From positions 123,099,605 to 123,163,604 of the forward strand of contig CM035160.1 in assembly GCA_020205615.1 (NCBI GenBank): 64,000 nucleotides of DNA, written 5' to 3'. Of this stretch, positions 32,297 through 44,647 are shown piece after piece. The stretch is from Panax quinquefolius. Lineage: Eukaryota > Streptophyta > Magnoliopsida > Apiales > Araliaceae. The translations under genes and the position numbers were made by a program. Below the pieces are notes generated by a model. That model was given only the letters and a program-made list of their open reading frames with translations. It ran no database searches and had not been told where the DNA came from. The stretch's first letter is position 1. Each line of letters begins with the position of its first letter.

Positions 32297-34510
32297 AGAG
32301 CCCCGAACCTTTCGTTGTTGACTTCCTTGTGTGGAATGCAAAGCGGACTTTCTGTAGGCGACATCGTGAATGAAGATGGCAAGTTTATAGGTATCATTGT
32401 GAGGTGCTATCTAGGTTAAGGGATAGAAGTCACAGTTGGTATCAATGTGACGTACTATCCAAGTCTTGGATGAGAGTCACAGTTTTGAATGATATTTCTA
32501 TTATTAATAAATTTCTGGCGTATTCTTGAAGATTTCTTAGCTTACTTAGAGCGTGAAATCGAATTTAAAGATTGACCCAAAGATAAAACCCATTTCTTAA
32601 ACCCTCAAATATTTCTTCAACTAAAATGAACAGTTTACGTTGTTTATGATGAAAGTCATAATAAAAGCATTGGACTAATGAAAATCATGGGTATACGTGG
32701 TATTAGTAAGTGTTATGATGAGTTATGTTGGTTAGTATGTGAAAACATGAAAGTTTCTTAAAAATCACAAGGAGTTAAAAATAAGATTTTGGTGAAAAAC
32801 GTAACATGAAATTCAATTGACCAAATCTCCTATTATATTTTAAATTTTTGAGTGTGGTTAAGTCCTAGAGTTAGATCTATGAGTTACCTAACTAATCCAA
32901 GTGGAATGAATGAAAAAGGTGTTGTAGATTTTCGTGTGGACTGATTTTAGCAAAAGTGTCAAAACTTCAAAATGTCCAAAAAAAGCTGCTGCCACGCTTT
33001 TTAAGAAGGGTCTGTTTCGGCCACTAAATTTATGTGAAAAATTCTGGCCTTTTGGGACATGAAAATATATGTTATAAAGTACCTCCTGTCCAAAATGAGC
33101 TCATTCTGACTTAAAATGAACAAGTTATGACCATTTCAATATTTAGGTTTTTTTTTTGGCGAAAAATGCTATAACTGGAGTTCTATAACTCCGATGACCA
33201 TGAAATTTAAACTAGAGGCTCACATTAACATGTGCAAGGTCCTGCCAAGATTTGGGAATTTTTGGAGTTAAACTTGAGGTAGCTAATTTCTTAAGGAATT
33301 AATTAGAAATTGATTTTTGAAAAATAGTAAAAGAATTTTAAAAATTCCGAGAAAAATATATTTTCATTATGGGACTATATTATGCTAAATCCTAGAAAAG
33401 AAATATTTTTGGGACTGATTTGGTATTTTTCATGAAAATAGTTTAGTTACGAACATATGAGTTAAATATGTTATGTGAAGTAACAAAGTTGAAAATAGGA
33501 TTTTATGGCTAGAGAATCCTATATAGAGTATATGCATATATTTTTGAGGATTTGATAATTGGTGATGATATCTTATGAGTATGACATTTTTTGAATGATT
33601 AAATGCATTATATGGTAAAGCGTAAACAATTGAGATAAATTGTTTATAAATTTAAGAAGTGATTAAAATATTGTTATAATATTAATGATATTAGATTATG
33701 AGATTATTAAGTGATTGATAACATGGGGATATTCTTGAATCTGGATAAATTATTTTATAAATATTTAATATTTATCCTTTATCTCATTTGATTGATTCTT
33801 TATATCATTATCCTCATGCTTATATTATGTTGAAAGTCATCTCGTGGCTTCAGTAGTGCATAGATGGACTTGGTATGATTATGAATGAGGATTGTTCGGT
33901 ATAATCATAACCGTAATTGAAAACACGATTATCTTTGGTAGTAGTGCATGGATAATTTGTGGTCGTGATACTAATAAATACACGATTATCTTTGGTAGTA
34001 GTGCATGGATAATTTGTGGTCGTGATACTAATGAATACACGATTATCTTTGGTAGTAGTGCATGGATAATTTGTGGTCGTGATACTAATGAATACACGAT
34101 TATCTTTGGTAGTAGTGCATGGATAATTCGTGGTCGTGATACTAATGAATATCCTTGGCTCAGTAGTGCGGGGATGATTCGATGATATGGATTAATTATT
34201 GAAATGAGTCTCAAAGAATGAAATATTAATTCATGGATGTGGTAAAAGTCATCTTTGGTAGTAGTGCATTGATAGACTTGGTATGATTATGACCAAGGAT
34301 TATTCGGTATAATCATGATCAGTAATTGAAAACACGAATATCCTTGGCGAAGAGTGCATGGATAATTCGTGGTCGTGATACTATTAAGTCGCTGCGTCAA
34401 AGATTATTGGTTTTACTGATTGTATATCTTTAGCTTTGTAGTGCAAAGATGAATTGTTAATGAATATCTTTGGCGGATTATGAAGATGAATTTAATATTT
34501 TTAACGATAA
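32297..34510 (+). other. Non-coding filler replacing RT-RNase H-integrase
   Basis: No pol similarity. 32297-32480 resembles the H leader (AAGTAAAGAGCC..., then two copies of the LTR-end-plus-TTGGTATCA module). 32490-33740 matches nothing else in the window that I can see. 33740-34500 resembles the middle of family-A LTRs (CTGGATAAATT, CATCCTCATGCTTATATTATG, GTAGTGCA hairpin units). It looks assembled from LTR and leader pieces by template switching. Confidence 0.65.
33927..34154 (+). repeat. Four 57-bp tandem repeats
   Basis: Units start at 33927, 33984, 34041 and 34098 and are almost identical. Each holds ATTATC...GTAGTAGTGCATG...GATAAT. Because 57 is a multiple of 3, open frames of about 100 codons appear on both strands; these are artefacts. 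Confidence 0.95.
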
Positions 34511-34582
34511 AGGTATTCAAGGTATCCTCACCTCTTTATCATATCAGGTACGTACCCTAATTTTGAGGGCAAAATTTCATAA
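34511..34582 (+). pseudogene. pol: Chromodomain tail of element I pol
   Basis: The last 24 codons read RYSRYPHLF..SGTYPNFEGKIS then TAA, matching the H C-terminus (ARYPQLFE..GTYVNF). It shows the deleted element kept the very end of pol next to the polypurine tract (34581-34592, AAGAAGGGAGGT). Confidence 0.75.
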
Positions 34583-34592
34583 GAAGGGAGGT

Positions 34593-37401
34593 TGTAAGAC
34601 CCCAAATTTTATAAATAAAGATGAATTTTCTATAAATATTATTTTTGAATATTATGGAATAAATTTGATATAATGTTATAGTTGTGGGTAATATTTATAA
34701 ATTTTGCAAAAGTAAGTAAGTTGTTATAAAATATTAGTTTGGTCTGGGAATATTCTTTTTTTTGGAATATTCGTATGCGACGGCTCAATCGATGGTGGAC
34801 CCCATTAACGGAAGTATTGTCGTAGTTAGAAAACGACAAAATTATCTTTCTATAAAAATAACAAAGCAGAGGTGTTACCGTTAAAACCATTGAACTACCC
34901 TAGTAGTAAAAGTAATGCGATGTCTGGCGTGGTTGCGTAGTAGCACACGATATTGATTATTGATGCTTACGTGAGAAGTCACTCACCTATGCTCAATTAT
35001 TGCTACAAAGATAATTATTGCATCATATCTCTTATATTATTGATTCAATTATTGTCACAAAGATTATCATCAGATAATATGTTATAGTATTAAATTATTA
35101 ATTGAGACGACAAGTTATAAATGATTAATAATTGTTAAAAGATTAAATATGTGTTGATTAAAAATAAAATAATTTGTGGTAATACTTATTCAATCCTTGA
35201 TGTATATAAAGAATCTGTTATGAGACGTTTGTGGTAAGTTTGATTATTTTATGGGGGGCCCATATGTCATCATCTAAGAGTCTCTTCGTCAATAGTATTT
35301 ACCTTCGTCAATAGTATTTACCTTTGTGAATAGTAATTACCTTTGTGAATAGTAATTACCTTCGCCAATAGTATTTACCTTCATCAATAGTATTTACCTT
35401 TGTGAATAGTAATTACCTTTGTGAATAGTAATTACCTTCGTCAATAGTATTTACCTTCGTCAATAGTATTTACCTTCGTCAATAGTAATTACCTTCTTCA
35501 TAGTAATTACCTTCGTCGATAGTAATTACCTTCGTCGATAGTAATTACCCTTCGCAAATAGTAGTTGTCCCTTCAATATTACGAAGAGTTAATCGCCTCT
35601 TGATTGTTCCAAGGGTTAATTACCCCTTCATGAAATAGTAGTTGTCTCTTCAATATTACCAAGAGTAATTTTGACCCTCGTTAAGACCAAGAGCCACCCT
35701 CGGTTTTTCTATAAATAGAAAGCTCATTCCTTCATTATTTCTTACTTAATTCATTGAAACTCTAGAGAGAAAACTATAGAGAGAAAGAAGAAAAGTATTC
35801 TGCTACTTCACTTTTCCAATATTCAATTCTTCTAAGGAAAGGGATATTATTTGTTGTACCCGTAAGGGGTGTTATTCTTTCTTATTCATGAAGAGAACTT
35901 CAGTTATTCCATTCTTTATTATTCTGTTGGAATAACCTGTATACGCGGCATACCCTATACTTGGTGAAATCCCTCTGTTATTCCATTCTTTATTATTCTG
36001 TTGGAATAACTCAGATACGCTGCCACATACCCTATACATAATCAGATATCGTGGTTTACCCTATACTTGGTGACATTCTTCTATTATTCTGTTGAACATC
36101 ATCACATGCATGTGTTTTACACCGGACCGGTTCCGCCTCTTTATTATTATTACATTGAAACATCCTCATGCATGTGTTTTACACCGACTGGTTCCGCTCT
36201 TTATCATTACATTGGAATATCCTATCGTGTGTTTTACACCGGATCTGGTTCCATCTTTATTATTCTATTAGAACATCCTCGCTTGCGTGTGAATTTCACC
36301 CGACTTTGGTTCTCGTTATTATTATTCTGTTGAATAACTTTTATCTATCTGCAATACCGCATGCATGGTGATTTCCTTTGTTATTCCATTCTTTATTATA
36401 CCCAAATAAGTTAAAACTTTGACTTCTATACTCCATGAAATTAGTAGAATATTCTTGATATTTGCGTTTCATCCAAAGATCTTTTCATGGAAATATTCTT
36501 CCGATCATTCTTGAATTTTACTCTACAAAGCAATGATCATGTTGTCAATTTGGACGTTATTAGTTCCTGAATAAATTAATTCGTGAACTTGTTTTATTGA
36601 ATTATTATGTCATTGTCATCATCCTCATGTTATATTATTTTATCTTTGGCTTACGTGCATAGATGAACTTAGTATGATTATGACAAGGGATCATTCGGTA
36701 TAATCATGGCTTGTTATAAATGATGTGATAAAAGTCCTCAGTGGCCTGTAATGCTGTGATGGATAGTTTTTGGTATGATTATGACCAGGGGTGATTCGGT
36801 ATAGTCATGACCATTGATAATTTGATGAAAATCCTTGACCGTGGTACATGGATGATTAGATATTGTGGTTTATTCATTAAACTGAGTCTTAGTGATAAAA
36901 ATTTATGAAAACCTTTTAAAACCTAAAAGATAGTAGACTTTATTTTCTACTTGACTCTTTTAATGGATTGCATATTCCGCTGTAGTTAAACTGGTTGTCT
37001 ATTGTATTTTATCAGTTTAACATTGTTAAAGACTATTGATAATTTATTCTGGATTATCTTAGTTATAATATTTCTTACTGGGCTAGTTGAGCTCACCCTT
37101 TCTTTCACTGTTCTCTTCAGGAAATGAGAATATAGCTGGGACGAGTCGGGGAAAAGAGTGATGGTCCCGAAGATAGCATTAGTATTCCTCACTATTCTGT
37201 TTAATAGTGTGACAATAAATGTAATGAGGACTCCTTGAGTATGGATATTGTTTAAATGACAATATTCCTATTAGAACTCTCAGTTTATGTATTGTCATAT
37301 GTTACACGACAGATGTATAATTAAGTTTGTATTTGAATTTATGTACCATGTAAGTGGCGACCCAAGATGGGTGACGTATACCTAATTTTGGGGGCGTCAC
37401 A
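34593..37401 (+). repeat. 3' LTR of element I
   Basis: Co-linear with 27742-30516. It carries the U3 repeats at 35285-35560, TATA at 35710, 60-bp GGAACATCC/GGTTCCG units at 36085-36330 and the box at 37075-37100. Small indels distinguish it from the 5' copy. Confidence 0.9.
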
Positions 37402-38068
37402 ACATAAAATGCAGGATCTCATTGAAAATGAAGAGCTGAAGATAGAATCCCCCATGACCAGAAAAGGAGAAAAGAAAATATAAAGCTTAAGATGTCCACT
37501 CGAGACATGCAGTTCAAAGGAGGTGAAGGCTATAAGCACCAATCCTGGCAGAACATAAGGTGGACTGATCCTAATGTAGGGAATGACAGATGAGATAAGG
37601 GAATACCAAAAGGAGATTCCTTTGCCAACATTAAACATCATGTGACCAAAAAGATAGCAACCATGTTCCTGATTTTATCATCTTGGATGATGAGGAGGAA
37701 ATACTGAACCTTTCCAAGGAAGAAGAAGCCAAAAAGGAAAATTCATTGCTAAAAATACAACAACAGTTCGGGGTAGATGTCATAGTCAAATCCTCTCAAA
37801 CCCATGAAGAAGGTAAAGGAACAGATGATGAAAAAGCTGTTGAGGTTGTCGGGGAAGCCAACCCATTAAAGAATCAGGAGTTTATCCCGTTTTGCAATGG
37901 GTCCAGTATGAGCATCCACGAGAAATGTGTTGAGCAAGGAGGCGATCAAGTTATGGCCATGAATGAAGATATACAGAACCAAGAGGTATCCTCTATCCCG
38001 AGTGTAGACACTCCAAATTTTCTGCGTACACTTATTACTAACATCAGTAGGAGGCGTAATCGCCTTTC
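37402..38068 (+). pseudogene. gag: Ogre gag continuation and acidic linker (B2)
   Basis: The interrupted second knuckle module resumes with HKMQDLIENEEL. After frame damage an open stretch from about 37668 to 38072 encodes an acidic, Glu/Asp/Lys-rich sequence (DDEEEILNLSKEEEAKK) with no fold I recognise. It ends in an Arg-rich tail (SRRRNRLS) and runs directly into LTR-type repeats, with no protease, RT or integrase. The C-terminal joint is either a large deletion or the natural 3' end of a non-autonomous element. Confidence 0.6.
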
Positions 38069-38070
38069 GT

Positions 38071-38624
38071 AGAGATAACCTTGGAAGACAGCTCAGTTCA
38101 ATCCCGGAGATAACCCTGGGATATTCAGTATTACCATCTCGGAGATAACCCCAAGATATCTAGCTCAGACCTGGAAATACCACCAGAAGTTTCAACCTCA
38201 ATCCCGAAAATAACACCGGGAGTTTCAGTATCAACCTTGGAGATAACCCCGAGAAGTGCAGTTCAAATACCAGAAAACACAATGGAGAAGACCATTTCGT
38301 CTCGGAGATAATCCCGAGATACTCAGTCTCAGTCCCGAAAACAACACCGAGAAAGACAGTATCAACCTTGGAGATAACCCCGAGGCATACAGTTGCAGTT
38401 TCAGAGAAAACTCCGAAAATTCTTGTTTTAAAGCCTATGCAAACAGCTTCAAACACTCGAAAAAAGCCTCGAGGCACTCAACTACCAAGTCCAGAGATAA
38501 CCCTGGGAAGTCAGGCACATCTCAGAAACAACACTGAGGACGGTCAACACCTGCAGCAGTCCAATCTCAGAGATAACCCTGAGCAACGACCGCTAAAATA
38601 GCTCAAACCGGAGATAACCCCGGT
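38071..38624 (+). repeat. AGATAACC hairpin array (B3)
   Basis: About fourteen units. Arms with loops AGATAACC or close variants: TCCCGG/CCTGGGA (38102-38121), ATCTCGG/CCAAGAT (38136-38157), CTGG/CCAG (38171-38186), CTTGG/CCGAG (38236-38253), TCTCGG/CCCGAGA (38300-38319), CTCAG/CTGAG (38521-38538, 38566-38583), ACCGG/CCGGT (38607-38624). Arm sequences differ while pairing is kept, often with G-U. Confidence 0.8.
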
Positions 38625-39362
38625 GAAGGGCAGGACCGTTATTTTGCCATCTCAAACCCACATTGCGCCATCTCAACAACATCATACATACATTCTACAC
38701 AACATTATCCTACAAGAACCAAAGAGCGCCAATCCCAGTAACTATTGCACAAGACAGCACACCAGATAGAATTTTTAGCGTGAAGACATAGGGCATGGTC
38801 CCATCTTCCTGACTTCGTACAACCTCTAATCCTATGTCATTGTGTAGCTCTCAACAATAGCATTCCGTAAAAGGTATTAAATAACTCAATCGGATGCCCA
38901 GATTGAAGTTTTGAAAGTTCAAGCGAACAACATGTTGCATGAATGCACGTACTTCGAGACAGCGGTACCCTTGGAACCCGGGACACCCCAGGCAGCCACA
39001 GGTGCATCTGCAGGTGCCACAGGTACACTTACGGCTCTCCCCCTCTAAAAATAGAGGGCTTAGAGCAGCCATTTTAAAAAGAAAAAAAGCGAAGAAGCCC
39101 TGCCCAATTTGCTCTGTACACACTATAAATTGAGTGCTTTCTCATTTTAAACACTTGTGAGCTTATATATTGCTATATTTTTATTGGCGGGAGCAGAAGT
39201 CTTCATCCCTTTAAAGTCATAGAAGTCTTCTTTGGCAGTCCACTATAAGCCTTCTTACACACCTTAAAGCCTTTCTCTTCATCTTTGCACACACCGTTAT
39301 TCACGTTGAGAGTCGTGTTGCGTGTGTATGCCCGGACTTCGGTTTGTGGCTTAATTTCTATT

Positions 39363-39363
<1 letters not shown>

Positions 39364-39425
<62 letters not shown>

Positions 39426-39676
39426 ACTAACATTATCGAGTTACGCCTCGATTGAGTCTGGTCTCACGTACGGAGCGTTTATTTGCTTTTATGTATATAT
39501 ACTTATATATATAAAATATGGTTGAACTTTGTTCGATGAGCTTGGATTTTACATTCGGAGCATTTATTTGCTTATATATATATATACATATATATATACA
39601 CTTAAATATATAAATATATGAACTGTTCTCGAACTGTGTTCGATGAGCCTGGATTTTACATCCGGAGCGTTTCCTG

Positions 39677-39728
<52 letters not shown>

Positions 39729-39760
39729 CACATCGCCGAAATGATAAACCGAGCTGGGAT
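39364..39760. repeat. (TA)n tracts between LTR subrepeats
   Basis: (TA)n runs at 39364-39422 and 39678-39724 and shorter ones at about 39573-39600 separate units of roughly 110 bp that each contain a GATGAGCYTGGATTTTACATYCGGAGC-like core. Open frames rich in Ile-Tyr here are microsatellite artefacts. Confidence 0.9.
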
Positions 39761-39819
39761 CGATATATATCATGTGCGTTTACCAATTTTATATATATTA
39801 TAGATATATATTTATATTT

Positions 39820-40130
39820 CGCCCCGCCTAAAGTTTATTTTATGGCTGTTGATCGTTTTTACTGTTTTCTTTACATTTTGTCTCGCCTGGAGTTTACTTC
39901 GTGACAGTTGATCATCTTTACAACTTTATTTACATTTCTGATCCCCCATTGAGGTGCTTCATGGTGGTTGATCATGTTTTTACAACTTTATTTACATTTC
40001 TAATGCCCCATTGAGGTGCTTCGTGGTGGTTGATCATGTCTCTATATATATATTTAACGCTTTTATATATTTACATTTCTGATCCCCCATGGAGGTGCTT
40101 CATGGCGGTTGATCATGTCTGTATATATAT
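39820..40130 (+). repeat. About five 62-bp tandem units in LTR B3
   Basis: Unit contains TTTACATTTCTGATCCCCC then GAGGTGCTTCRTGGYGGTTGATCATG. A shorter version occurs in B1 at 11510-11670. Confidence 0.8.
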
Positions 40131-40959
40131 ATATATATATATATTTATAGATTTTATATATATAACTGCTTATAGCTTTCATATAAACTGCGGCATCATG
40201 TGAACCTAGGAATCATGTGATCACAGATTCAGTTTACTAAATCTAGATTCGGTTCCCGTGATAAACATTTTCAGCTGTAAGCAGCTTGTAAATTTATTCA
40301 CGGTGTTTTGATTTCCTTAGATGGCTCCCATGCCCATGAGGAATTTGGCACTGATTTGTACATTATTTTCTTGAAGATGCTTCGCATCTCAATAATAAAA
40401 CAATTTAGTCGAACATTTAATAAAATGGAAGTATCAAAAGGTCTCAATTACTATTGAGCATAAGAGTCTGAAAAACCTCTTTTACAAAACATCATTGCTA
40501 TATCTTGTTTAAAACTGAATTTTTACATAAATTCAAACCTTGTGCATATAGGTGTGAATGAGGCCCCATACTATTTCCAAATAACAGCACATTGACCCAC
40601 TCACCCACACACATATCCATATAACAGTTTCTTGAAAAGTAGCGGTCACTGTGGCAACACGGATGTCGGGGGGTGCCTAACACCTTCCCTCTACATAACC
40701 AAGTCCCCGGACCCTAATGAATCTCGGTTTTACAGACCCGTTTAGTAGTGTCACATCACTGGGTCAATGTGCAAACCTTTTCTTGGTTGTGTTGGTACAA
40801 CCATTTAAAAAAACCAACTAGCGAATCTTACAGTCAAATCATCAACATATAAATGTCGGACCTTTTCATAACTTATTTTTTCAAACAAATCTTACCTAAC
40901 ATGAGAACACCAAAAAACAAGAATAAAAAAGGACAAATAAAAATCCCGACATCGATAGG

Positions 40960-40985
40960 TGGCGACTCTGGTGACTCTGCTGGGG
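40960..40985 (+). other. Primer-binding site with internal duplication
   Basis: The Ogre-type site TGGCGACTCTG...CTGGGGA is split by an extra GTGACTCTG, an 8-9-base local duplication, compared with 23076-23093. Confidence 0.75.
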
Positions 40986-41719
40986 ACTCCAGTAAGAGGA
41001 CTTAAGCGGCTATTACAAGCTTTTCAAAACTATTATATGCTTGTGTGTGGATGTTGCATTTAAATTTGATGGATGTGTACGAATGCATTTACTTACTGCT
41101 TTACGCTATATCTGCTTGTGATATTAGTTCTTCGCAATGTCATCATTTTCATAAACGGTAAGACACATTGTATGTGAATGTATGTTGTGTGGTTCCTCTA
41201 TTAGGAGGCTATCATGTCGGTGTTTGATTACGGGACTCGTAGGAAGACTAATTCCAACGAGGCTCAGGAAAGGCACCACCCAAATTCGCTCTAGTTGAAT
41301 GACCGGATTAACTTCCCATCGAGTAAATTGCAATGATTTGGGAAACTTCATACCAAAAAGTCGCGAGAGTAACCTAAGATAGGTCAACCTCTGATAAACC
41401 AAACACGAAGGAAATTCTCTTCATGATTTCTTATTTCAAAATTACTCGTAAAGTCAATTACTTGTAATTTCATTCCATATTCATCTCCATGTAATGAAAA
41501 ATATGAAGAAATATGTGTACATTCATATTTACATGCTATCCTGTGTTAAAAATAGCTAACATCCATTTTCTAGGATAAAATTCCTAAAACGGATACATCA
41601 CATAACATGTAAACATTTATATATTCCCTAAAAACTAAACTACGTCAGTTTTTTGCAGGGAAACAATCGGACCTATTACCCGTTCAAGGTCCAAAAAGGC
41701 CACGAGCTTATTACGAATT
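40986..41719 (+). other. Ogre leader of B3
   Basis: Non-coding; aligns with the B2 leader without the copia-like insertion. A pyrimidine-rich TTTTTTGCAGG just before the conserved GAAACAATCGGACC resembles a splice acceptor, in all three Ogre copies, but splicing is not shown. Confidence 0.7.
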
Positions 41720-42136
41720 ATGTCTTCATCTGACCAGACTAATCTTAATCTAGTCTCTCGTGAAGAATTCGATGGATTAAGTAAACAAATCACAGATTTG
41801 GCTGTTCTTCTTAAAGAACTACACCAATCTACTCAGGGTACAAGGATACCCATACATGCTGAATCCTCTGCACAAGGAGGAACCCAAGGTCTGGATAAAG
41901 TCATTATAGTACCTGAGCTTCAGTTATATCTAACCAACAAAATTCATGATACCACCCATCTCAAAGAAGATCTAGACGCCGATGATATCAAAAAGAAAGT
42001 TCTTCAGATGGAAGAGACCATCCATTCTATCAAAGGAATTGGAGAACATGGGAGTGTTTCATATGCTAACCTTTTTATATTCCCTGGTGTGCATTATCCA
42101 GAGAAGTTCAAAACTCCCGACTTTAAAAAGTATAAA
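41720..42136 (+). pseudogene. gag: Ogre gag N-terminus (B3), truncated
   Basis: ATG at 41720 opens an intact 139-residue start: SREEFDGLSKQITDLAVLL, MEETIHSIKGIGEHG, FPGVHYPEKFKTPDFKKY, co-linear with B2 and the minus-strand copy. It is the only Ogre gag start here without internal stops. It ends at the join with LTR sequence; the last ten residues of the open frame come from that LTR. Confidence 0.85.
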
Positions 42137-44647
42137 GAATTAATTTTCTCTAAATGTTATTTTGAATAATCAGGTATGATTTGATATAATGGTATAGTAT
42201 GGGTGATATGTGCAAATTTTGCAAGTAAGCAAGTTGTCATAAAATTTTCGTTTAGTCGGGGAATATTCTTTTTGTCAGGGAATATTTGTACGACGGCAAA
42301 ATCATTTATGGACCCCACAACGTCATAACCGCTTGACATATAAAGTGATGTAAATAACATTTTTATAAAAACAACAAAGAAAAACTTTTATCGTTAATGC
42401 TTGAAATACCCTAAGGATAAAAGTACAATGAATACGCGTGGTTGCACAAAGAAGACACTCAGATAAGACAAAGATATCTCGATTATTGATTCTTATGTAA
42501 GAAGTCACTCAGTTCATTTAATAATTGCCACAGTAGTTGCAGCATAATATCTCATATTATTGATTCAATTATTGTCATAGTATCATCTGCACAATATTTA
42601 ATATTATTAAATCAATAATTGAGACGACATAGTTATTCATATTATTATTTGCATTATTGACAATGTCTAGAAAGTTCTGTCAAGGAAAGGGGTTAAGTTA
42701 TTTAATTGCGCGCCAATAAGGAGAAGTCCTTATCAGAAAGCCCCCTCTTTCCTAAGAATGATCTGGTTTTCAATATTGTGAGTTATAATATTAATGATGA
42801 ATAATTGTTGAAAGATTAAAAATATATTTATTGAAGATAAGTGATTTGTGGTAAATATTTATTCAATTTTGATATAAATAAAGGGGTTTGTCATGAAGTA
42901 TTTGTTGTAAGTTTGGCTTATTACATGGACCCCCACTTACTCATTTTTCAAAATCACCGGTAGAAAGTTGTCTTAGTTTTGTTTTATTATTATTATAATA
43001 TTAATAAAATCGAAAACTTTTTACATAAAGCAGAATACTTTTTATATTATATATAAAGTTATTCGTTTTATTAGATTATAAATAGAATATATTATATTTT
43101 ATATAAAGTTTTTATTTTATTAGAATATTTTATTGCACAGTAATGAATATTAAAAATCATATTTTCACTGAATTTTTTGCGCTCGTGAATTGTTCTGTTC
43201 ATCCGTGATTTCTTAAATAGTGCCCTGTCATTCTTCTATAAATAGGATGCTTAGTTAAGAAATGACAATCACACCAGAATCAGAGAATTCTTCTTCTATA
43301 ATATTATGCGTATTTGTTTCTAGTATAAGGATACTTTGAGTGTAGCAAATAGTGCAAGTTTTCTTCAAGAATATCTCCGCTATACCAGTCAGAATTACTC
43401 TACTACTAAGGTAAGGGATATTATTTTTGTTTAATATTCGTAAGAAATATTATTTTCTTCCATACTCTATAATATGTAAGTAATATTATTTCGTTTCATA
43501 TTCCTAAATCTACACTTATTTTGATAAGTATTTCTTTTATACTCCTTGAAATTAGTAGAATATCCTTTTATTTTGCGCTTCATCTAGTATTGTTTCACGA
43601 AAATATTTTTCTGAACTTCCTTATTAAATTTTAATCTTTGCATGCCGATGTACTATTCATGGGGTATACTATTCACGGAATACTATATACTCGAGTACTA
43701 TTCACCCAGGGTACTATTCACGACAAAATTGGTTTTTTTTTCTGTCCAAATTATTTTTGATACATGAATATCATTCTTGAATTTTACTCCACAATTAGTT
43801 ATCATGTTGACAATTTGGACATTCTTAAACTCTGGATAAATTGAATGATAAATCTTTAATATTTCTCCTTGATCTTTCTTGGTTGATTTTATATATCATT
43901 GTCATCATCCTCATGCTTATATTATGGTGAAAGTCATCTTTGGTCCGTAGTGCATAGATGGACTATTGATTGGTATGATTATGACTAGGAATTGTGTATT
44001 GGTATAATCATAACCTGTAATGTTACAGACAAATGATGTGGTGAAAGTCTTCTTTGGCCCGTAGTGCATATATAGACAGTTGTTTGGCATGATCATGACC
44101 ACTAGTGATACTAAAAAGTATCCTTGGCCTGTAGTGCATTGATAATTCGATGATGTGAAATATTTATTGAGTTGTGTTACAGAGATAAAATATTGATGAT
44201 GAACTTTTACATCATAGAAGATAGTAGACATCATTCTCTACTTAACTCTTCTAATGAATTCTGTGGTCCGATGTAGTTGTTGATGTAAACTTATTGTTTA
44301 TTGTATTCTATCAGATTTTACACTGTTGAAGGCTAAGGATAATTTATTCTACATTATCTTAGTCATAATATTCTTTACTGGGCTTGTTGAGAATCTAGTT
44401 GGTCCAAGATGGTGGCTATAATAGTCCTCACTATTCTATAAGATAGTGTGATAATAATTATAATAAGGACTTCATTTGAGTTTGGATATTATCTACGAGA
44501 CAATATTTGTATTAAAATTCATTACTTACGCTTTGTCGTATTTGCACGATAGTTGATTATTGTATAAATTAAGTTTGTATTTGAATTATGTACCATGTAT
44601 TTGGTGGCTCAGAATGGGTTGTATGGACCTATTTTGGGGGCGTCACA
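42137..44647 (+). mobile_element. Family-A LTR, 5'-truncated (A3)
   Basis: Homology to family-A LTRs begins about 27 bp after their TGTAAGACC start (AAAGA.TTAATTTTCT...) and runs to GGGGGCGTCACA at 44647. TATA at 43237-43244, TACTATTCAC repeats at 43650-43720 and hairpin units at 43935-44150 are present; the GCTCACCC half of the conserved box is deleted near 44390. Left flank is plus-strand Ogre gag, right flank minus-strand Ogre protease, and no target duplication is seen, so the left junction is a rearrangement. Confidence 0.8.

Larger units (their letters stand above)
27742..37401 (+). mobile_element. Element I: full-length family-A Ty3/gypsy, pol largely deleted
   Basis: Two 2.8-kb LTRs flank a 4.1-kb interior. 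Perfect duplications ACATA lie at 27737-27741 and 37402-37406, and the Ogre gag reading rejoins in frame when I is removed. Inside are primer site, broken gag, protease, about 2.2 kb of non-coding LTR-like filler where RT, RNase H and integrase should be, a chromodomain tail and the polypurine tract. It could only have moved using enzymes from a relative. Confidence 0.92.
38069..40959 (+). mobile_element. Ogre/Tat-type LTR B3
   Basis: The most complete B-type LTR: hairpin array, damaged TATA (CTAAAAATAG), units of about 110 bp separated by (TA)n (39364-39760), about five 62-bp units (39820-40130), then a conserved end into the primer site. It follows Ogre interior on its left and precedes Ogre leader on its right. 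Confidence 0.75.

Noticed and set aside
33879..34214. About 100-codon open frames on both strands
   Set aside because: The 57-bp repeat is a multiple of three, so any stop-free unit stays open; residues simply repeat every 19.
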